Shown here one piece after another: positions 1 to 12,979 of a stretch of DNA of 64,000 nt. The notes under the pieces were generated by a model. It saw only the letters and a list, made by a program, of their open reading frames with translations. It was not told where the DNA came from and did no database searches. The stretch comes from Mesocentrotus franciscanus (taxonomy: Eukaryota; Echinodermata; Echinoidea; Camarodonta; Strongylocentrotidae): contig CP137666.1 in assembly GCA_037976565.1 (NCBI GenBank), forward strand, positions 7,552,582 through 7,616,581, given 5' to 3'. Each line of letters opens with the position of its first letter. Position 1 is the first letter of the stretch. A program made the translations under genes and the position numbers.

Positions 1-680
1 CCGAGTTCCTGACCCTTGATTTATAAATTTCTAGTTTTTACTGGTGGTCGATATAATCGATTTGAAACTAATTCACATTGTACAGATGTGGTAACAAATT
101 TACATACTCCTTCATGGTTATCAGTGGTTAGAAAATGACTCACATTTTACAGTTATCTCTGCAAATTTTCATTTTGGTAAGTCGAGTAGGGTAGCATCTA
201 GTTTCGAATGGCCGTTTTGTTTTCTTCAATGATCGATACTAAGAGATATAGTGCGTATTGCCTATCATATAATTATTTTCATAAATGAAGTGGGTCAAAA
301 GATTACCTACACAATCATTATTGTTGGTGGCATTTCTTTTAATTTACTCCATTTTCAAGAGTTACATAGGGCAGCCATCAGTTAGGTTCTTTTTTAAATC
401 ATGTTCCGCCAATTTCGTCCATGCAAAATAGATGCTTTTGGTCACATTTACATTTTACAGACTTTCTTGACCAGAACATGATTTTTTTTTCTATCTTATC
501 TCCATATGTTTTGTATCGAGTTTTAGGGACTGACAGTCCTCGATATCATTCACAGTGACATGAAAAAAGAAGAAAAACTCACATCTCTTTCAAAACTCGA
601 CCTTCCCTTTAAATGCCTCTCCTTTCCTGTAACTTTAATGGAATAAGATTTGTTTTCCCCTCATTGTTGCTTGTTGCTAG
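1..680. other. Upstream of gene 1, no gene seen
   Basis: AT-rich sequence ending in a pyrimidine-rich 3' splice site (680). It is therefore probably intron or 5' flank of gene 1. No coding exon could be supported. Confidence 0.5.
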
Positions 681-691
681 GTTCTGGTAAT

Positions 692-3600
692 ATGTCTAAA
701 GAAGACACTGAGAAGAACCCTTCAACCACTCTCTCAAGTTTTAGCAGGGCGAGAGGCAACGCGTTTTTCAGGTTGGCTCCAGATCAAAGATTTGACACGG
801 TTAAATCGATATGTTACAAGGTATTTATTGATTTCTATATCATTTGTCTTATCTTTTTCGAACATACATGTTCAGGTGCATTAATGTGACATTATCATTT
901 TCATACATTAACATTGATACACTTTTTCAATATACAGTACATTAAAGAAAATGTACAATTTTTTTTTAAAGGGAAAAAGTTAGATTCTTAGAGCATAGTC
1001 AATATGAATTAAACAAAAATGATGTAACAAGGCTACAACGTAAGCACAACGTTCAATGTGCTTGCAGCCCTCAGTTTAACAAAAATATAAATAGAAAAGG
1101 GAGAGAGTGATTTGCTATTGAGAAAGATAGAAAAAGGGAAATAACGCTGGTTTCTAAATACAACAATAGTAACACTTGTCGATATGATAATAATGTCACA
1201 GTATAGAACTTATTTAGTTAGCATATAATAGCCCTTTACTTTCATTCTCATTGCAAACCATTTTAATAATTTAAATTTTATAGATAATAAGGTATATATA
1301 GCAGGACTTCCTTACGATTTCTCAAACAATGATTTTATATTCTCAACGATAAGGTGCTGAGTTAAAAATCAGTTTATCATGCTTTAGCTCAACAATTATC
1401 AAAGGCAAAACCCCGGAATTAACCCCCAAATCATGTAATCATTTATCACATCGGATAGCGTATCCAATAACTTTTGCTAAGGCAAATCTGACATGTTTGG
1501 GGGGAAAATCCTATTGCTCAGCCGTCTGTGACCTGGAGTGCTTCAATCATCACCAAAATAATGAAAAATCGTTACATGTCATGAGCTGATAGATCATTAT
1601 TTACCGGAATTTGCATATCTTTCATGATTTATGAAAAATTTGAGGTTGAACATTGATTTCCTTTAATGAAAAACGTGTACCATAAGTAGTTATCGCACAT
1701 TTTTCTCCCTTCAAAACGAACGTAAAACAGTGATAAAGTTCGAAGGACCATAACACTTGACCTAAATAATGCCTCAGATCTATGACGGATGTTCTTGTAG
1801 TAAAAAAATATGCAACGAGTTCATCAGTTGTATCAATAACTCTATATCATTTTTTTTCTTTGTGTTTTTTTTTTCAGAGTGCCCTTGGATGTTACAAGAA
1901 GGCTTTCAACTGGGCGTCTAGGGACGAGGATTTGGTATCAGCGGCGAAAAACGCGGCAACAACGTCTTGGAGACTAGCTATGCTTAAGATGGCAACCGGA
2001 TGTGCTTCTGACCAAAAGGTATATAAATTTGACTTTGTTACATAATCTATAATAATGTACCCCTCTGATTTTTTATTTTCCATTTTCCATACAACCTTTT
2101 CACGCCTTGCCTCATGTTCTGCTTTTCAATTAAACACCAGAAATTCAGAAATGTGTGATTGATTTCATCTTAGAGGAACAAAAACCGTCACGTCACGGAA
2201 AATATCAGTTTGAGGACATTGCAAAATGCTTTTTTTTTCTTTGTCAACAAGCAATGAAAAGAGCCAGTCTCTTAATATTCCATGGTCTGCCAATGTAGTC
2301 CAAACCAAATGAAAACTTGGCCATTTCAGATAAGATATTTTGTTTTGTTTTTGATGTTGTAGTTGACTAGGAGTCGTTCTCGTCAGTGAGACTGGGATAT
2401 ATATAAATATATACATGTATATATATATATATATGTTATGTTTCTTACACATCAGTCACATGTATTGTTTCTAAATTCTATATTCATCTCGCATTTATGT
2501 AACATCCTCTGCTTGGAGCCACAATGGCATTGATCGATATTACTTTGACATGGAGTTAACATCCCTGTGACCCCAAACAGACGGCATGTTAAACGTGTCC
2601 GTTAATATCGATGTACATTCCCATCTTTTTTCGTAGTATCTATACAATTGTATATACTATTACTTCCTTTGTTAATAATCATGATTGTTAATAAAGTGAT
2701 ATTGAAACAATATACAAACATACATAAATTATGTATTTCTCCACTATGAAACTTGTAAAAACCCAACGTAAGTCCTAAGGATACTGATGCAATATACATG
2801 CACACGTGGGTCCAGACATTGAATGGTCAATGGCATTCTTGGAAGGCACCAATATTTACTAGGTCGAGGAAATTAGAATCAACATAGGCCTACTCATATA
2901 AGGTGGAGGGTGTAGGAAGGGTTTCTTTCATCTTCTTTTCAACTTACATATCCCCCTTCCATTTCTTCCCCTCTCTCGTTTTCTTTTGTTCGCCATTCCA
3001 CGGAGGAGGGTGGGAGGAAGGGGGGGGGGTGTTTCCATGCCCCATGTTGCTACATCACTGAATAACACCAATGCGTTCTCTTACCTCTTTCAACGTTTGA
3101 AACAGGTGATACACGAATACTTCAAAGATGCTGTGCAGTTCTTCGGCAAAGCCTACTCAAAAAGAAACTGCAGAGGACAAGCCTGGGCTAAACATCTGGA
3201 GAAGTCAATTCAGATTTGCCTACATGATATCAGAACTTGGATCGAACCTAAGGATGAAGATGGTATATATATATTTTTCATATTTTTCATTATTACATAC
3301 TATATTTAATCAAAATTTACAATATCAACAGAAAGGAGGGAAATAAGGATAAGGGAAAACAAAGATCACTGACGTGTTTAAGAATTGAATGGCTCGTTCA
3401 GATATGACGCGGTAAACCGCTGCAGTTTATTTTTAACGTGTAAATGAATGGCACCTGCGCGCAACAAAGGACTTTCTTGTATTCGCTGAGCTCAGTGTTT
3501 TTAGGTACAGAAATGTGACGCGCATTTTACGTCATCATAAAAAAAGCCGCCGCGGCTTTGAACGAGGTCCAACGCGTTCGGAATGTACTCACTGCATAAA

Positions 3601-5281
3601 AGCGCTTGGGGCCTGAGTTCCCGGGGCATATGCTCTCCCAGATAATCATCTAGAATTGTTTTACTTCTTTTGTACGAGGTATGATTTGTGATAGTCTCGC
3701 TGGAACTGCCCCATAGGTTATCTATTCATCTCTTTTTTTTAATTGCCATGGTTGTTTTTAATTATATTTTTCATACCTCGTGTTACCTCGCTTCCCCTTG
3801 TTTGTTATCATAATAAACTTTATGCAATGAATGTATGTATTATTAACACTTTTGATATACTCATGTTTTTAGTATACTCTAGACACCAGAATCAAGATGT
3901 CAAACAGTCTTACAACTGATCTTGTTAACGTACATAAATGAGAGACTTAATAAGAACTATTTCTTTTCCGTTCTCCTCTCAGATCGGATAGTTGCACTGA
4001 CGGAATACTTGGAATACTTACCTTCCTGTGGCGCCAAAGTTGAGGGATATCTTTATATTGCAACCATCTACTTCAAGAAAGGCAAAGAAGCCTTGAAGTT
4101 CGACGAATATGAAAACTGCCAAGGGTAATTAGAAAAATCATATCTTTTGTTTCCAATATTCCGCAATATTTTCTTTCTCTTACAGGGAATGAAAGGTTAC
4201 TGGTAATTTCATTCTTATACAAATGTATGTTTTCAATTTAATAAAAATGTAATCATAGAAGCCTTGACTAATTGCCATAGGTTTATGCGATATATTAATG
4301 AATGAAGTAATTTTGAATGTAATATTATTTTGATTCGTCTGAATAACGAAGAAGAATAGATAGAATATTGCTTCAAACCTGTCTTTGATAATTTCATCAT
4401 CATCATTCAGGTACTTGAAGGAATGTCGTGTTCCTTTGGGGGAAGCAGAGAAGATGCGTGATAATGTAGACCCAATCATTCATTTGGATGTCGCTGCGTT
4501 GAAGAAGAATGTAGAGTACCATGAAGGCCTTGTCAAGAAGTCTATAGCCAGAGCAAACGGTGAGTATGATTGATGATGATAATGATAATAATAATAATAA
4601 TAACAATCAAAACAATGTTATATAGCGCATTTTCCTGGTACTGCCGCTCCTGTTTTACTATTTCTAGATAGTAGGCCGCATTTTAATTCGTGAGTATTAG
4701 GCCCATACTAAATAAAATAAGGCATGTATCATAAGAACATATTATTCAGATCAACTGGAAACAGTTGCGAAAGATAATACAGCAAATTAAAAATAAAAAA
4801 ATTAAATTAAACTGAAACTGAAACAATAAAAACGGTGATGAAATAGTTTACATCAAGAAATGCGTGGAGTAAATCCTATGATATGTCTCTCTCTCTCCCC
4901 CTCTCTGTCTCTGTCTCTCTCTCTCGCATGTTTATGTTTGAAGATGCACAAGCGCGTCAACAACGGGAACTAGCGGAGACTAAGGAGAAGGAGATTGCGA
5001 TGGACCAACTGAAGACTGATATGAAAGCACTTGATGTTCTCTCGAAGCTATCCATCGAAGACTTCGTCAAGCAAGTCTATCAGGTGTGGCCTCCTAAGGG
5101 TACTAAGGAAACAAAGCCTTCCTTGTCGTCAACATCGTCGAAGAAGAAGAAGCTACTGATCCGAGCAATCAGCCACTACCACCCGGACAAGGTTGATAAG
5201 AACGTCCATGGTATCAAGTGGCAGTTACTCTCATGTGAAATTACCAAATGCCTGAGCATGCGACTAGCCAAAATTAAGTAA
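692..5281 (+). CDS. Gene 1: TPR-like protein with C-terminal J-like domain (short paralogue, 6 exons)
   Basis: Coding exons read from splice sites and frame continuity: 692-820, 1878-2018, 3106-3262, 3983-4124, 4411-4559 and 4944-5281, giving about 351 residues. All introns are GT-AG and the phases match genes 2 and 3 exon by exon. The N-terminal part has TPR-like helices (RGNAFF near residue 20, GCYKKAF in exon 2). The last exon has a charged helical stretch, then FVKQVYQVWPPK and a J-like helix with HPD at about residues 319-321. A C-terminal J-like domain recalls auxilin and suggests Hsp70 recruitment, which is inference. Compared with genes 2 and 3 it lacks the two exons encoding about 85 residues of the last TPR-like unit, has an extra phase-0 intron at 821-1877, and lacks the final [12 protein letters not shown] tail. 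The ATG at 692 follows a good 3' splice site (680/681) whose frame stays open upstream, so an earlier coding exon outside my view is possible. Confidence 0.8.
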
Positions 5282-5453
5282 CACAGCAATGGCGGCATGA
5301 CTTTCGAGAAATCAACTCAATATACAAGCTTTGCTTCTTAATAGCTTCCCATATTTCACATTATTTCTCTATGTCATTGTTTTGTATTATGCATTAGCTT
5401 GTTCAGTCTGAGACAACAATCAATATGACACAACCTTGTTATGTGGAATGTGA

Positions 5454-5459
5454 AATAAA
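5454..5459 (+). promoter_or_regulatory. Polyadenylation signal of gene 1
   Basis: An AATAAA hexamer lies about 170 bases after the gene 1 stop codon, in AT-rich sequence. It gives a short 3' UTR, much shorter than those of genes 2 and 3. Confidence 0.5.
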
Positions 5460-5697
5460 ACAAAAACGAACAAGTTCATTGCCCATTTATTTGTCCTATA
5501 GAAATCATGATCAGATTATGTAATACGACATTGTAATGTTCCTATATTATAATAGGTGATGGACAAGGCTGGATTTTGTTTTGCCTTAGGTTGATTGTTC
5601 GAAATTCTTTGCCATCGTGTTTCATTCATTATCTTCCTTGACAGGGCAGAATATCAAATTCGACTCGACTATCAGATATATCCAACTTACATGAAAG

Positions 5698-6771
5698 TGT
5701 AGCGACTCATACATTCGCTCTACTTTTATTGTACATTCATGTTCACAGTAATTTTCCATCATGTTACTTATTTATATTCATTATTCGGACCACGTGTGTT
5801 TATCCCTCCAATCGCGCATCGTGGTTCCGCGCACCGCTCACCCGCGTATTTTCAACGCCACGAGGTTTTTCTTGACTCCCGCTTACACCTCGGTCGAGTC
5901 AACAACTCCTGCATCTATCTTCAGTTGAGTCACACGTCTCTGCATGATTTTCTCCGGGCTGATTCTTTTCCGTGCCTATCACCTCTTTTATGGCACGTCA
6001 ACTCTTTCTCTGCCGTCTTCAGCGGGATGGCAGTCTCCCAGTAGAACAGTATAATCGGGACCGACAGGGCGCTTGATTCTCCGCTGGGAGCTGCCAGTTT
6101 CTTCGTTCCGGTAGCTCTTTTCCCACACGAGCTCGACCTCACCGTAGTTCGTCTGACAGTTCATCACTGAGTTCGACTCACTGCAACTCTGATGAATTTC
6201 TCCATCAAAGTCCGGCTCATTCATCGAGCGACTCACTGCTCAGCATTACCACCGGCTTTGATGTCTGCATTTCTTCTCTGGCCTCCCGACATCGAGCGAC
6301 TCACTGCTTCGTCTTCGAGCGCCACTTTTCTTCTTTTCTCTTCTCGCCTGAGAGCTTCTTCATCATCATCATCACGAGCGTCAGCGTCGAGATTCTTCAC
6401 GGCTCTTCAGCCACGACAACGAAGCGTATACATCTCCGCCATCAAGCCTCCGCACCTTCATCGCGTGAGCCCCTTCCTTCGTTCTTCACATCTCTTCATT
6501 CTTCATTGGACTTTCGACTTCATTTCCATTCCGTCGTAAGCTATATTATTCATTGCATTTATTCATCATGTCCGTGCATTTCATTTACTATTGGCCAATG
6601 TAACTCCGTGCAATATTTCTCATTCTCATTCCGAATCATTTATTTGCTTGCATGACTACACTTTGCAAGTGTGTTGTCTGCAACTTTCAGTACCCAATAA
6701 AATAACGAAAAGGGAATACACTTTTTATCTTGTATTGTATTGTCAGTGCAACCTGCTTCCTCGTAGCTAAA
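5698..6771 (+). mobile_element. Possible solo LTR downstream of gene 1
   Basis: The stretch begins TGTAGCGACTC, is markedly richer in CpG than its surroundings with short repeats (ATCGAGCGACTCACTGCT twice, near 6223 and 6291), contains CAATAAAATAACG near 6695, and ends around CTCGTAGCTAAA. This layout recalls an LTR, but no matching target duplication or second LTR is seen. Its open frames (6192-6539 and others) look accidental. Confidence 0.3.
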
Positions 6772-8874
6772 ATAAAAATAGAGTTATGTTGTTGTGTGAT
6801 TAGTGAACATGCTTTTACAAACTTTCATTCACAATTTCCCACACATACAAATCTCTAAAAAAGTTTAATTCTGTCATCTACATTTCGTCCCGTGTTCCTT
6901 TCAACATATTATCATTTGTTTTGTTTTGTTAGAATAGACTAAATAAACAATTAATGTGACATGTTATCGTTCGTTTTACGCCCGAGCTTATATAATGATA
7001 TATATATATAAAACACCAAACTCTGAGGAATAGAGGAATTTGATTTCCATGATTTATCGGGGCATAACTTCAACGAACCATATTGGCAACTATCTTAAAC
7101 TTAATTCTGTATTATTGTACCGATTTGTTGTTCATTTTTAGTTATGGGTTGCATAGGGGCTGTCCCTGGAGATCTTCTACTCTTAATTACTGAATTATTC
7201 ATACCCCTTGTAAATTTGATGTCTTTTAGTGTGTGTTTTTGTAACTCAAGAATGAAAGGTGGACTGGTTGAATTAGGGCTTTTGTTGAATACTTCTAGAT
7301 GTATTTAAATATGTGACATTCTCTACAAACATAAATCGGGACAAATCAATTTTTCACATACTGTTTAAAATGACAAAACTTGGTAAGGGTATGATAATAT
7401 ATAAGGGTATGACAGAATAGTATTTGTGTGTAATTCTGTATATATATGTACACTGCATGAGAATAATGCAATGTGTGAATAAAATTATTTTGTATTTACG
7501 TGGTGCACTTTCTAATAACTACTTTTTTGCAATTGGCCTTAATTGCCTGATCGTGATCAGCATTTTGTTTTTCTTTTGTGGTAAGGTCGATATCTGATTA
7601 CTATTTTTATTTGTTGTTATATTTTTTAGTGCTAAAAAGAAGTTATACAAGATGATATAAACATCAAGAAAATTGAAGTATCCAGTATTATGATTGCAAT
7701 ATATATATTCAATTTCATTAATGATTCATCTCTTTTCGACTTGTAAAGGTAATAGAATGAAATTAATTTCATGATCATGCCTGCTAAAGACGCTCCTAAT
7801 ATATAACTCGTGTTGTTACAGTAAAGATTAACTTACAATTTGATATTGTAAAACAATGGCGGATACAGAATCATCGGAATTAAGGGAGAGGGGGAAAAGG
7901 GTTTTATGTTTTGCCACGACGTACTTGTTTTGTTTTGATTGTTTGTTAGTTTTAGTTACTTGTTTTAAATGGTAAAATCCGGAATGTGTTTAAGAACCTC
8001 ATACTACCAGACTCGCTTGGCCGGAAGGAGGGGGGAGGGGTGAGCGTCCATTTCGACATCTGGATCCCCCTGAATTCGCCTATTTGGTTAAACATTATAT
8101 TGTAACAATATTTACGGTAGTAGTGAGGTAAGTTTACAAAGAGATATTACAATAACTACTCTATCTTCATTTGTGGATCTCTTTGAAAGATTGACATAGC
8201 ATCTTGCTAGTTTAAAAAAAAATGATTTTACTGATAATTAAGCATGGCAGCGATAGATTAATGGTGAATACCGTGACGTGAGATCACTATTTTCCTATTG
8301 ACCTACTCAGTGGCAAATTTGTTGTTTCATTCATACATTGTTCATATATACCACCAGGTTCATTCAAGATGCGCTACTTTTATCTCAATAAATGTAGAGT
8401 GAATGGAAATATAATTGGTGACAATTTGACAATCAAGCAGAGAGTTTCTTTGTTCAGATCTTTGATAAAATGATGTAGTTCTCTGTGTAAGAGCACTCAT
8501 AGACATCGTTGAATAAATTGTTTGATAAAAGACATCGACAACTATGGTGAAAGTGTGTTTGTTGAACAGGTGGGTAACTGTGGCCATTAATATTGAATTT
8601 TATCATTATGGAGGATTCAATTTATAGCTGGAAATATAAAGTAGGCCTAAATATCTTTCTTCAAAATAGATGTAAACTGTGCAGGCACGATACTGGAAGA
8701 AAGGTGTGATAAAACTCCAGTGCCCCGCCTTAATTTATTTGTTAAAATGTTATTTTAAGTATACATATAGTTTTTATCCATCAAAGGTACTAATGTCTGC
8801 AACCGCAACCCCATTGTAAGTCAAATAACGCTTTAGCATCAAAAGGTGGGTCTAAAATGAACACCTCTATAGCT
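6772..8874. other. Intergenic between genes 1 and 2, mostly plain AT-rich
   Basis: No gene. Only the weak element at about 7855-8075 stands out. Confidence 0.5.
7855..8075. mobile_element. Possible degenerate 'GGCGGATCCAG' element
   Basis: AATGGCGGATACAGAATCA at the left and CATCTGGATCCCCCTG at the right resemble, in diverged form, the inverted ends of the hAT-like element at 60323-60631. The match is weak. Confidence 0.3.
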
Positions 8875-9205
8875 GTATCCGGATAAGCGTATCAGGACAA
8901 AGAAAACCGCCCCCAAAAAAAAAAAAAGAGAGAGAGAGAGAAGAGAAAAAGTAAGAGGACGTAGGAAGAAAAAGGAGCAGACAAAGAAACATTTTTGAAA
9001 ATTCAGACAATAATTAGGAGTCAAGAACACAACGAATCGTCTCCTTTCTCTAATAATGTCATGAAACGTCAAAGCTTCCCCCTCCCTGCACCCCCTAGGG
9101 AGCGCTCTTGGCGCGCTCTGTAAGTGATTTGCACCAGATTAAATTTTGCACGCTTTGCGTGCTCACTACCGCCCCCTAAAATAAAATCCTAGCTACGCGC
9201 TTGCT
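8875..9205 (-). repeat. Dispersed repeat, 'GACGATTCGTTGT' family (copy 1)
   Basis: On the - strand it reads GCTAGGATTTTATTTTAGGGG, GTGAGCACGCAAAGCGTGC, GGGGGTGCAGGGAGGGGG, GAGACGATTCGTTGTG and then a CT-rich tail, in the same order as the copy at 62335-63160. A third, partial copy is at 33515-33795. Confidence 0.75.
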
Positions 9206-9355
9206 TTCTGTATAATGCATTTTAGTGAACTAGAAAGAATAGTAAAGCTTAGATCTACAACACGTAGATGTCGAGACCGAGTGCCATGGTATTGTAACCC
9301 CTTGTAATTGTTTTCACTATTAGGTATTACATATACAACCCCAGTGTTTGTTACA

Positions 9356-9398
9356 AGCAGGGAGGTGGAATTTTGTGTAACTCCCACCTCCCTGTTTC
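9356..9398. repeat. Short hairpin CAGGGAGGTGG / CCACCTCCCTG
   Basis: GCAGGGAGGTGG and CCACCTCCCTG form an 11-bp stem around about 15 bases. CACCTCCCTGCATG recurs at 9671, so the stem may be the edge of a repeat. Confidence 0.5.
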
Positions 9399-10279
9399 AA
9401 GCTATACTTTCGAGTTTCTCTCCTCTCTCCCTGTTTCTATCTTGCTCTCTCCTTACGTACGTGGGATTTCCCCTGTTTACACACAAATCCCTGTTCATCT
9501 CTTTTCCCCTCTCTCACTTTCTTGTCTCCTATCTCTTTTGGAATGACCACTATAGTATAGCAAGCATTCCTGATGAAAGTGTGGTGATTTATGTGGTCTG
9601 CATCTTCTCCATCTTGCCGCTGTGGAGAGGAGACGTGGATGTGCATGGTACTGGCCTTTCTGTTTAGTCTCACCTCCCTGCATGTTTATTAGGTAAGAAA
9701 AAAAAACTATTTTGAGTAATTTCTCACACCTTAGTTACCGCTTACGTTCGAACTTCTATTTTTGGCTTAATTGCAGAATACTCTACCATATTGTAATGTC
9801 AGTCTTCATATATTAGCCGTAGATATAGATTGTGATTTTATTGTTTGCGATAACGGTGATACAGGAATTGAAGATTGTATAATGCAAGTGTTCGTATTCA
9901 TTTGGTGGATGAAAAGTTGAATTTTGCGCTGTTTTGTGTGTCATTGCAGCGCTGAATTTGGTGTGTTCGTCGCTAATTTGTGACAAATTTAGATGGCTTT
10001 CCTGAAAATATTTCATGCTAAATTTGTGTTATATTGATAAGCACTGATTCTTGTCCTTATCTTTGACTTGTTTCTTGTCTGTTATGGTCATTTAGAAGAT
10101 GAATTACTTGAATTCTGACTTCTGAGCACTATTTCAGTGACGCAAAAAGTCCAGCCCGTGTACATACATAGCTAGTTCCACACACGTATTTGTATGTATT
10201 AACGCTGCGCTGTATGTCTCGTATAGTATAAGCTCTTTACACCGCTTAGTCTGCTGTCAAAGACCATAATAGATATTTT

Positions 10280-10640
10280 AATCAACAAGACTAGTGACGT
10301 CTAGACTCGTTCTAAAAATAGAAAAGAAGAAAAATAGTTTTGTGCTTTTTTAATCGTTCTAAAAATACAAAAGAAAACAAATACTTTTGTGCTCATAATT
10401 GTATAGTAGATACTGGATGGAATGTCTCGTGCTAAAAATACAAAAGAAAAAAATATTTTGGTGCTAAAACTAGACTAGTATTGGTCGATGGTCGTTGGTT
10501 GGTGCTTCTTTCATTTATTTTTTTTTCAGTATTAGTCGATGGTTGTTGGTCGTTGGTCGTTGGCTTCTTTTATTCAATAGAATTTGGTCGATGGTAGTTG
10601 ATCGTTGGTTTCTGTGCTCCGGTTCTGTGCTAAAAATATA
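10280..10640. repeat. Imperfect tandem A-rich and TCGATGGTCGTTGG repeats
   Basis: TCGTTCTAAAAATA followed by A-rich sequence and TTTTGTGCT recurs three to four times. It is followed by TGGTCGATGGTCGTTGGTTGG variants at about 10480, 10535 and 10585. No gene is visible. Confidence 0.6.
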
Positions 10641-11368
10641 TATATATTAATACTCGGTAGCATATAGAAAGCCCGTAAACCGTGGTAGGGTATTCTGCAA
10701 TAATAATTAGACTAGGCCAACAGTTATATCTCATATCATATACTTTTAAGCAGGAGAAAAGTGCTGTAGCCGTGTAGACAGTAGAATAATGATTAATGAG
10801 ATAAAGTATTTATTCACTTTTTGAAGAGATATCTTTTCATACAAATTACATAGGGAAGACCTTTTTTCTCTCTATCTATCTAGTATAAATTAGATATTCA
10901 CTCCATTTACGTAATATTAGATATAATCTATGTAATAAGTTTATATTCCTGTAAATAGTTATGTATCTTGACTGACAACCCAATGGACTTGTGGGCATAT
11001 ATCAATATGAGAGCAAAAGGAATGCATTTGGTCTGAATACAAAAGACTAGTTCTTACTTTGCTAACGGAGAAAGGAGGGATTGTTCTAGTGCTCCTAGTT
11101 ATATGTTGCCCCTGTTTAGGGAGGTATCATTACTGATTACCTTGGTTGGTGCAGGGAGATGGTTGGTAAATACACTGACAAGAAGGGGAGGGGTGCTATG
11201 TTGAATTGTTAATAGTTATTGTAAAAATACTCTTCTATTCGTTTTGATCTTTATCATATTATGAGAGTGATTAGAATATTATTCTAAGCACATAATAGTA
11301 AGCACTAAGAATAAGAGTGATGCATGGATGGATAAGTACCAAAAGGGATACTCGCATATTTGCTTTTA

Positions 11369-11723
11369 GGCCATTAAAAAAAAACATGTTTAGCGTCCTG
11401 CCTTTTTGAAAAATAGGAAGGAGGAGGCCCTTTTTTTTCTTCTTCAAAATGGCCGCTCCGTAGCCCGTAGGCCTACATTTTCCCCGACTGGCTGGATACC
11501 CAGTCGCGCTTTTTTCAACATGGCCGCCAGCATTTATGTTTTTGTTTTTTATAATTCAGAAAAAGACCATTTTAGCAGTACGTTTTTCATGTTTCTTTCA
11601 GTAAGAAAAAAAAAGAAAGAAATTGAAAGAAAAAAAAATTGAAAAAAAAAGAAGAAAAAAGCAGGCGGCCCACAAAAAGGAAGCGGGCGGGGACGCTAAA
11701 CATGATTTTGTTATGTAATGGCC
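11369..11723. mobile_element. Foldback MITE (355 bp)
   Basis: GGCCATTAAAAAAAAACATG…TTTAGCGTCC at the left matches, inverted, GGACGCTAAACATG…TTATGTAATGGCC at the right. TTA lies next to both ends, as expected of a 3-bp target duplication. The interior has two ATGGCCGC segments. Confidence 0.75.
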
Positions 11724-12656
11724 TTATTATATTTGATTCTATTTCATGTTATGATGTTGATGCTTTCCATGTCTATGATATGATGCATTAATTGTACAAT
11801 GCATATTTTACCACGTCTGTAAAGCACTGTTGTAGACATAGATTATTTTTGGAGATGCCTTTTATATAGTTTGTTGTCTTTGCAATCATTATGCAAATTA
11901 TGAAATTGCTCAGGTCAAATCAGTAGTAAGCCTAATACTGACAGCGACAGTGTCGTGAAGGGTATGCTCTGTCTAGTTCAGTCACTTTGTGGTTCATTTG
12001 TTATATATATTTTTAGTATATTATGCCCATTTCCCAGTATACATTTCTTTTGTTTATTTCTTACTTCCTTTGTTTTATCCACATTTCGGAGTGTGGAGAC
12101 CCTAGACTTCTTCTCCGAAACAACCATACTCCGCCTGAGTCCTTCAAACGCTACCTAACGTTGCAGATATTTATTTACTGTAATTGACCAATTATAATGT
12201 AGTGGGCCCTTAAGTTAAAATAATTTGTAAATCATTTATTCATTCATATTGTTGTATGAACCATACTTAGAATATATACATACCCTGTCTGTTATCTTTT
12301 ATCACGGCGTAACATTAATTTAAACGCAAACCTGCAGGTACTACAGAAATAACAAATTATAGTTCGCCCTATATATTTAAACTTGTTATTGTGTCATTTC
12401 AACGTAATTAATCAATTTAAAATCCTAGGCCTAGTAAATATAGCCTAGTCTTTACTCCTACTTGTAATACAATCATAGCCATAATTACTGATTATTCAAA
12501 TAATTTGATCATCCATGATAATAATAGGCCCGTCTTTATTAGCCTTGTAATTTGTGAAATGAAATGTAGAAATGGGAAATATTGGTAACCTGGATTATAT
12601 TTTTATTTTTTAAAGTTGGGACCATTGGTAAAAACAAGTCGGGATGGTTTTTACTT

Positions 12657-12812
12657 TCGCCTAATGCTACGGTCACAAAGGTCCGTACGAACGATAATTT
12701 CGTACGAATCTCCCTGTTTTTCCATTGTCTTCCCGAATTTCCATTGTCTGAAAATCGTTCGTACGGCGTTCGTAGCAGTTCGTAATGGCATTTGTGACCG
12801 AGGCTTTAGGGC
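12657..12812. mobile_element. Small inverted-repeat element upstream of gene 2
   Basis: CTACGGTCACAAAGG…CCGTACGAACGAT at the left pairs with ATCGTTCGTACGG…ATTTGTGACCGAGG at the right, with CCTAA/TTAGG beyond. It ends about 145 bases before the gene 2 first exon, so it may sit in the promoter or an upstream intron. Confidence 0.7.
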
Positions 12813-12979
12813 CTCTGAGTTTTGAACTCTATAACTATTAGCTGATGACGTGGTATTGATGGGTTTAGGACTGAACTTCGTAGTAGGTCCATGGTGAATT
12901 AAGAATGATATGTTGTTGTGGAAAGGAGTTATCCATACTATTTTTCTGTTGTTATAGTTTGGCCCGTAGAAATATTATC

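Larger units (their letters stand above)
9206..12656. other. Intergenic upstream of gene 2
   Basis: No coding region supported. It contains the 9.36-kb hairpin, the 10.3-10.6 kb imperfect repeats and the foldback element at 11369-11723. The gene 2 promoter and any 5' exon should be in or downstream of this stretch but are not recognisable. Confidence 0.5.

Noticed and set aside
5739..6539. Frames of 101 and 115 codons downstream of gene 1
   Set aside because: No recognisable domain, CpG-rich repeat-like sequence with inner short repeats; better explained by a possible solo LTR.
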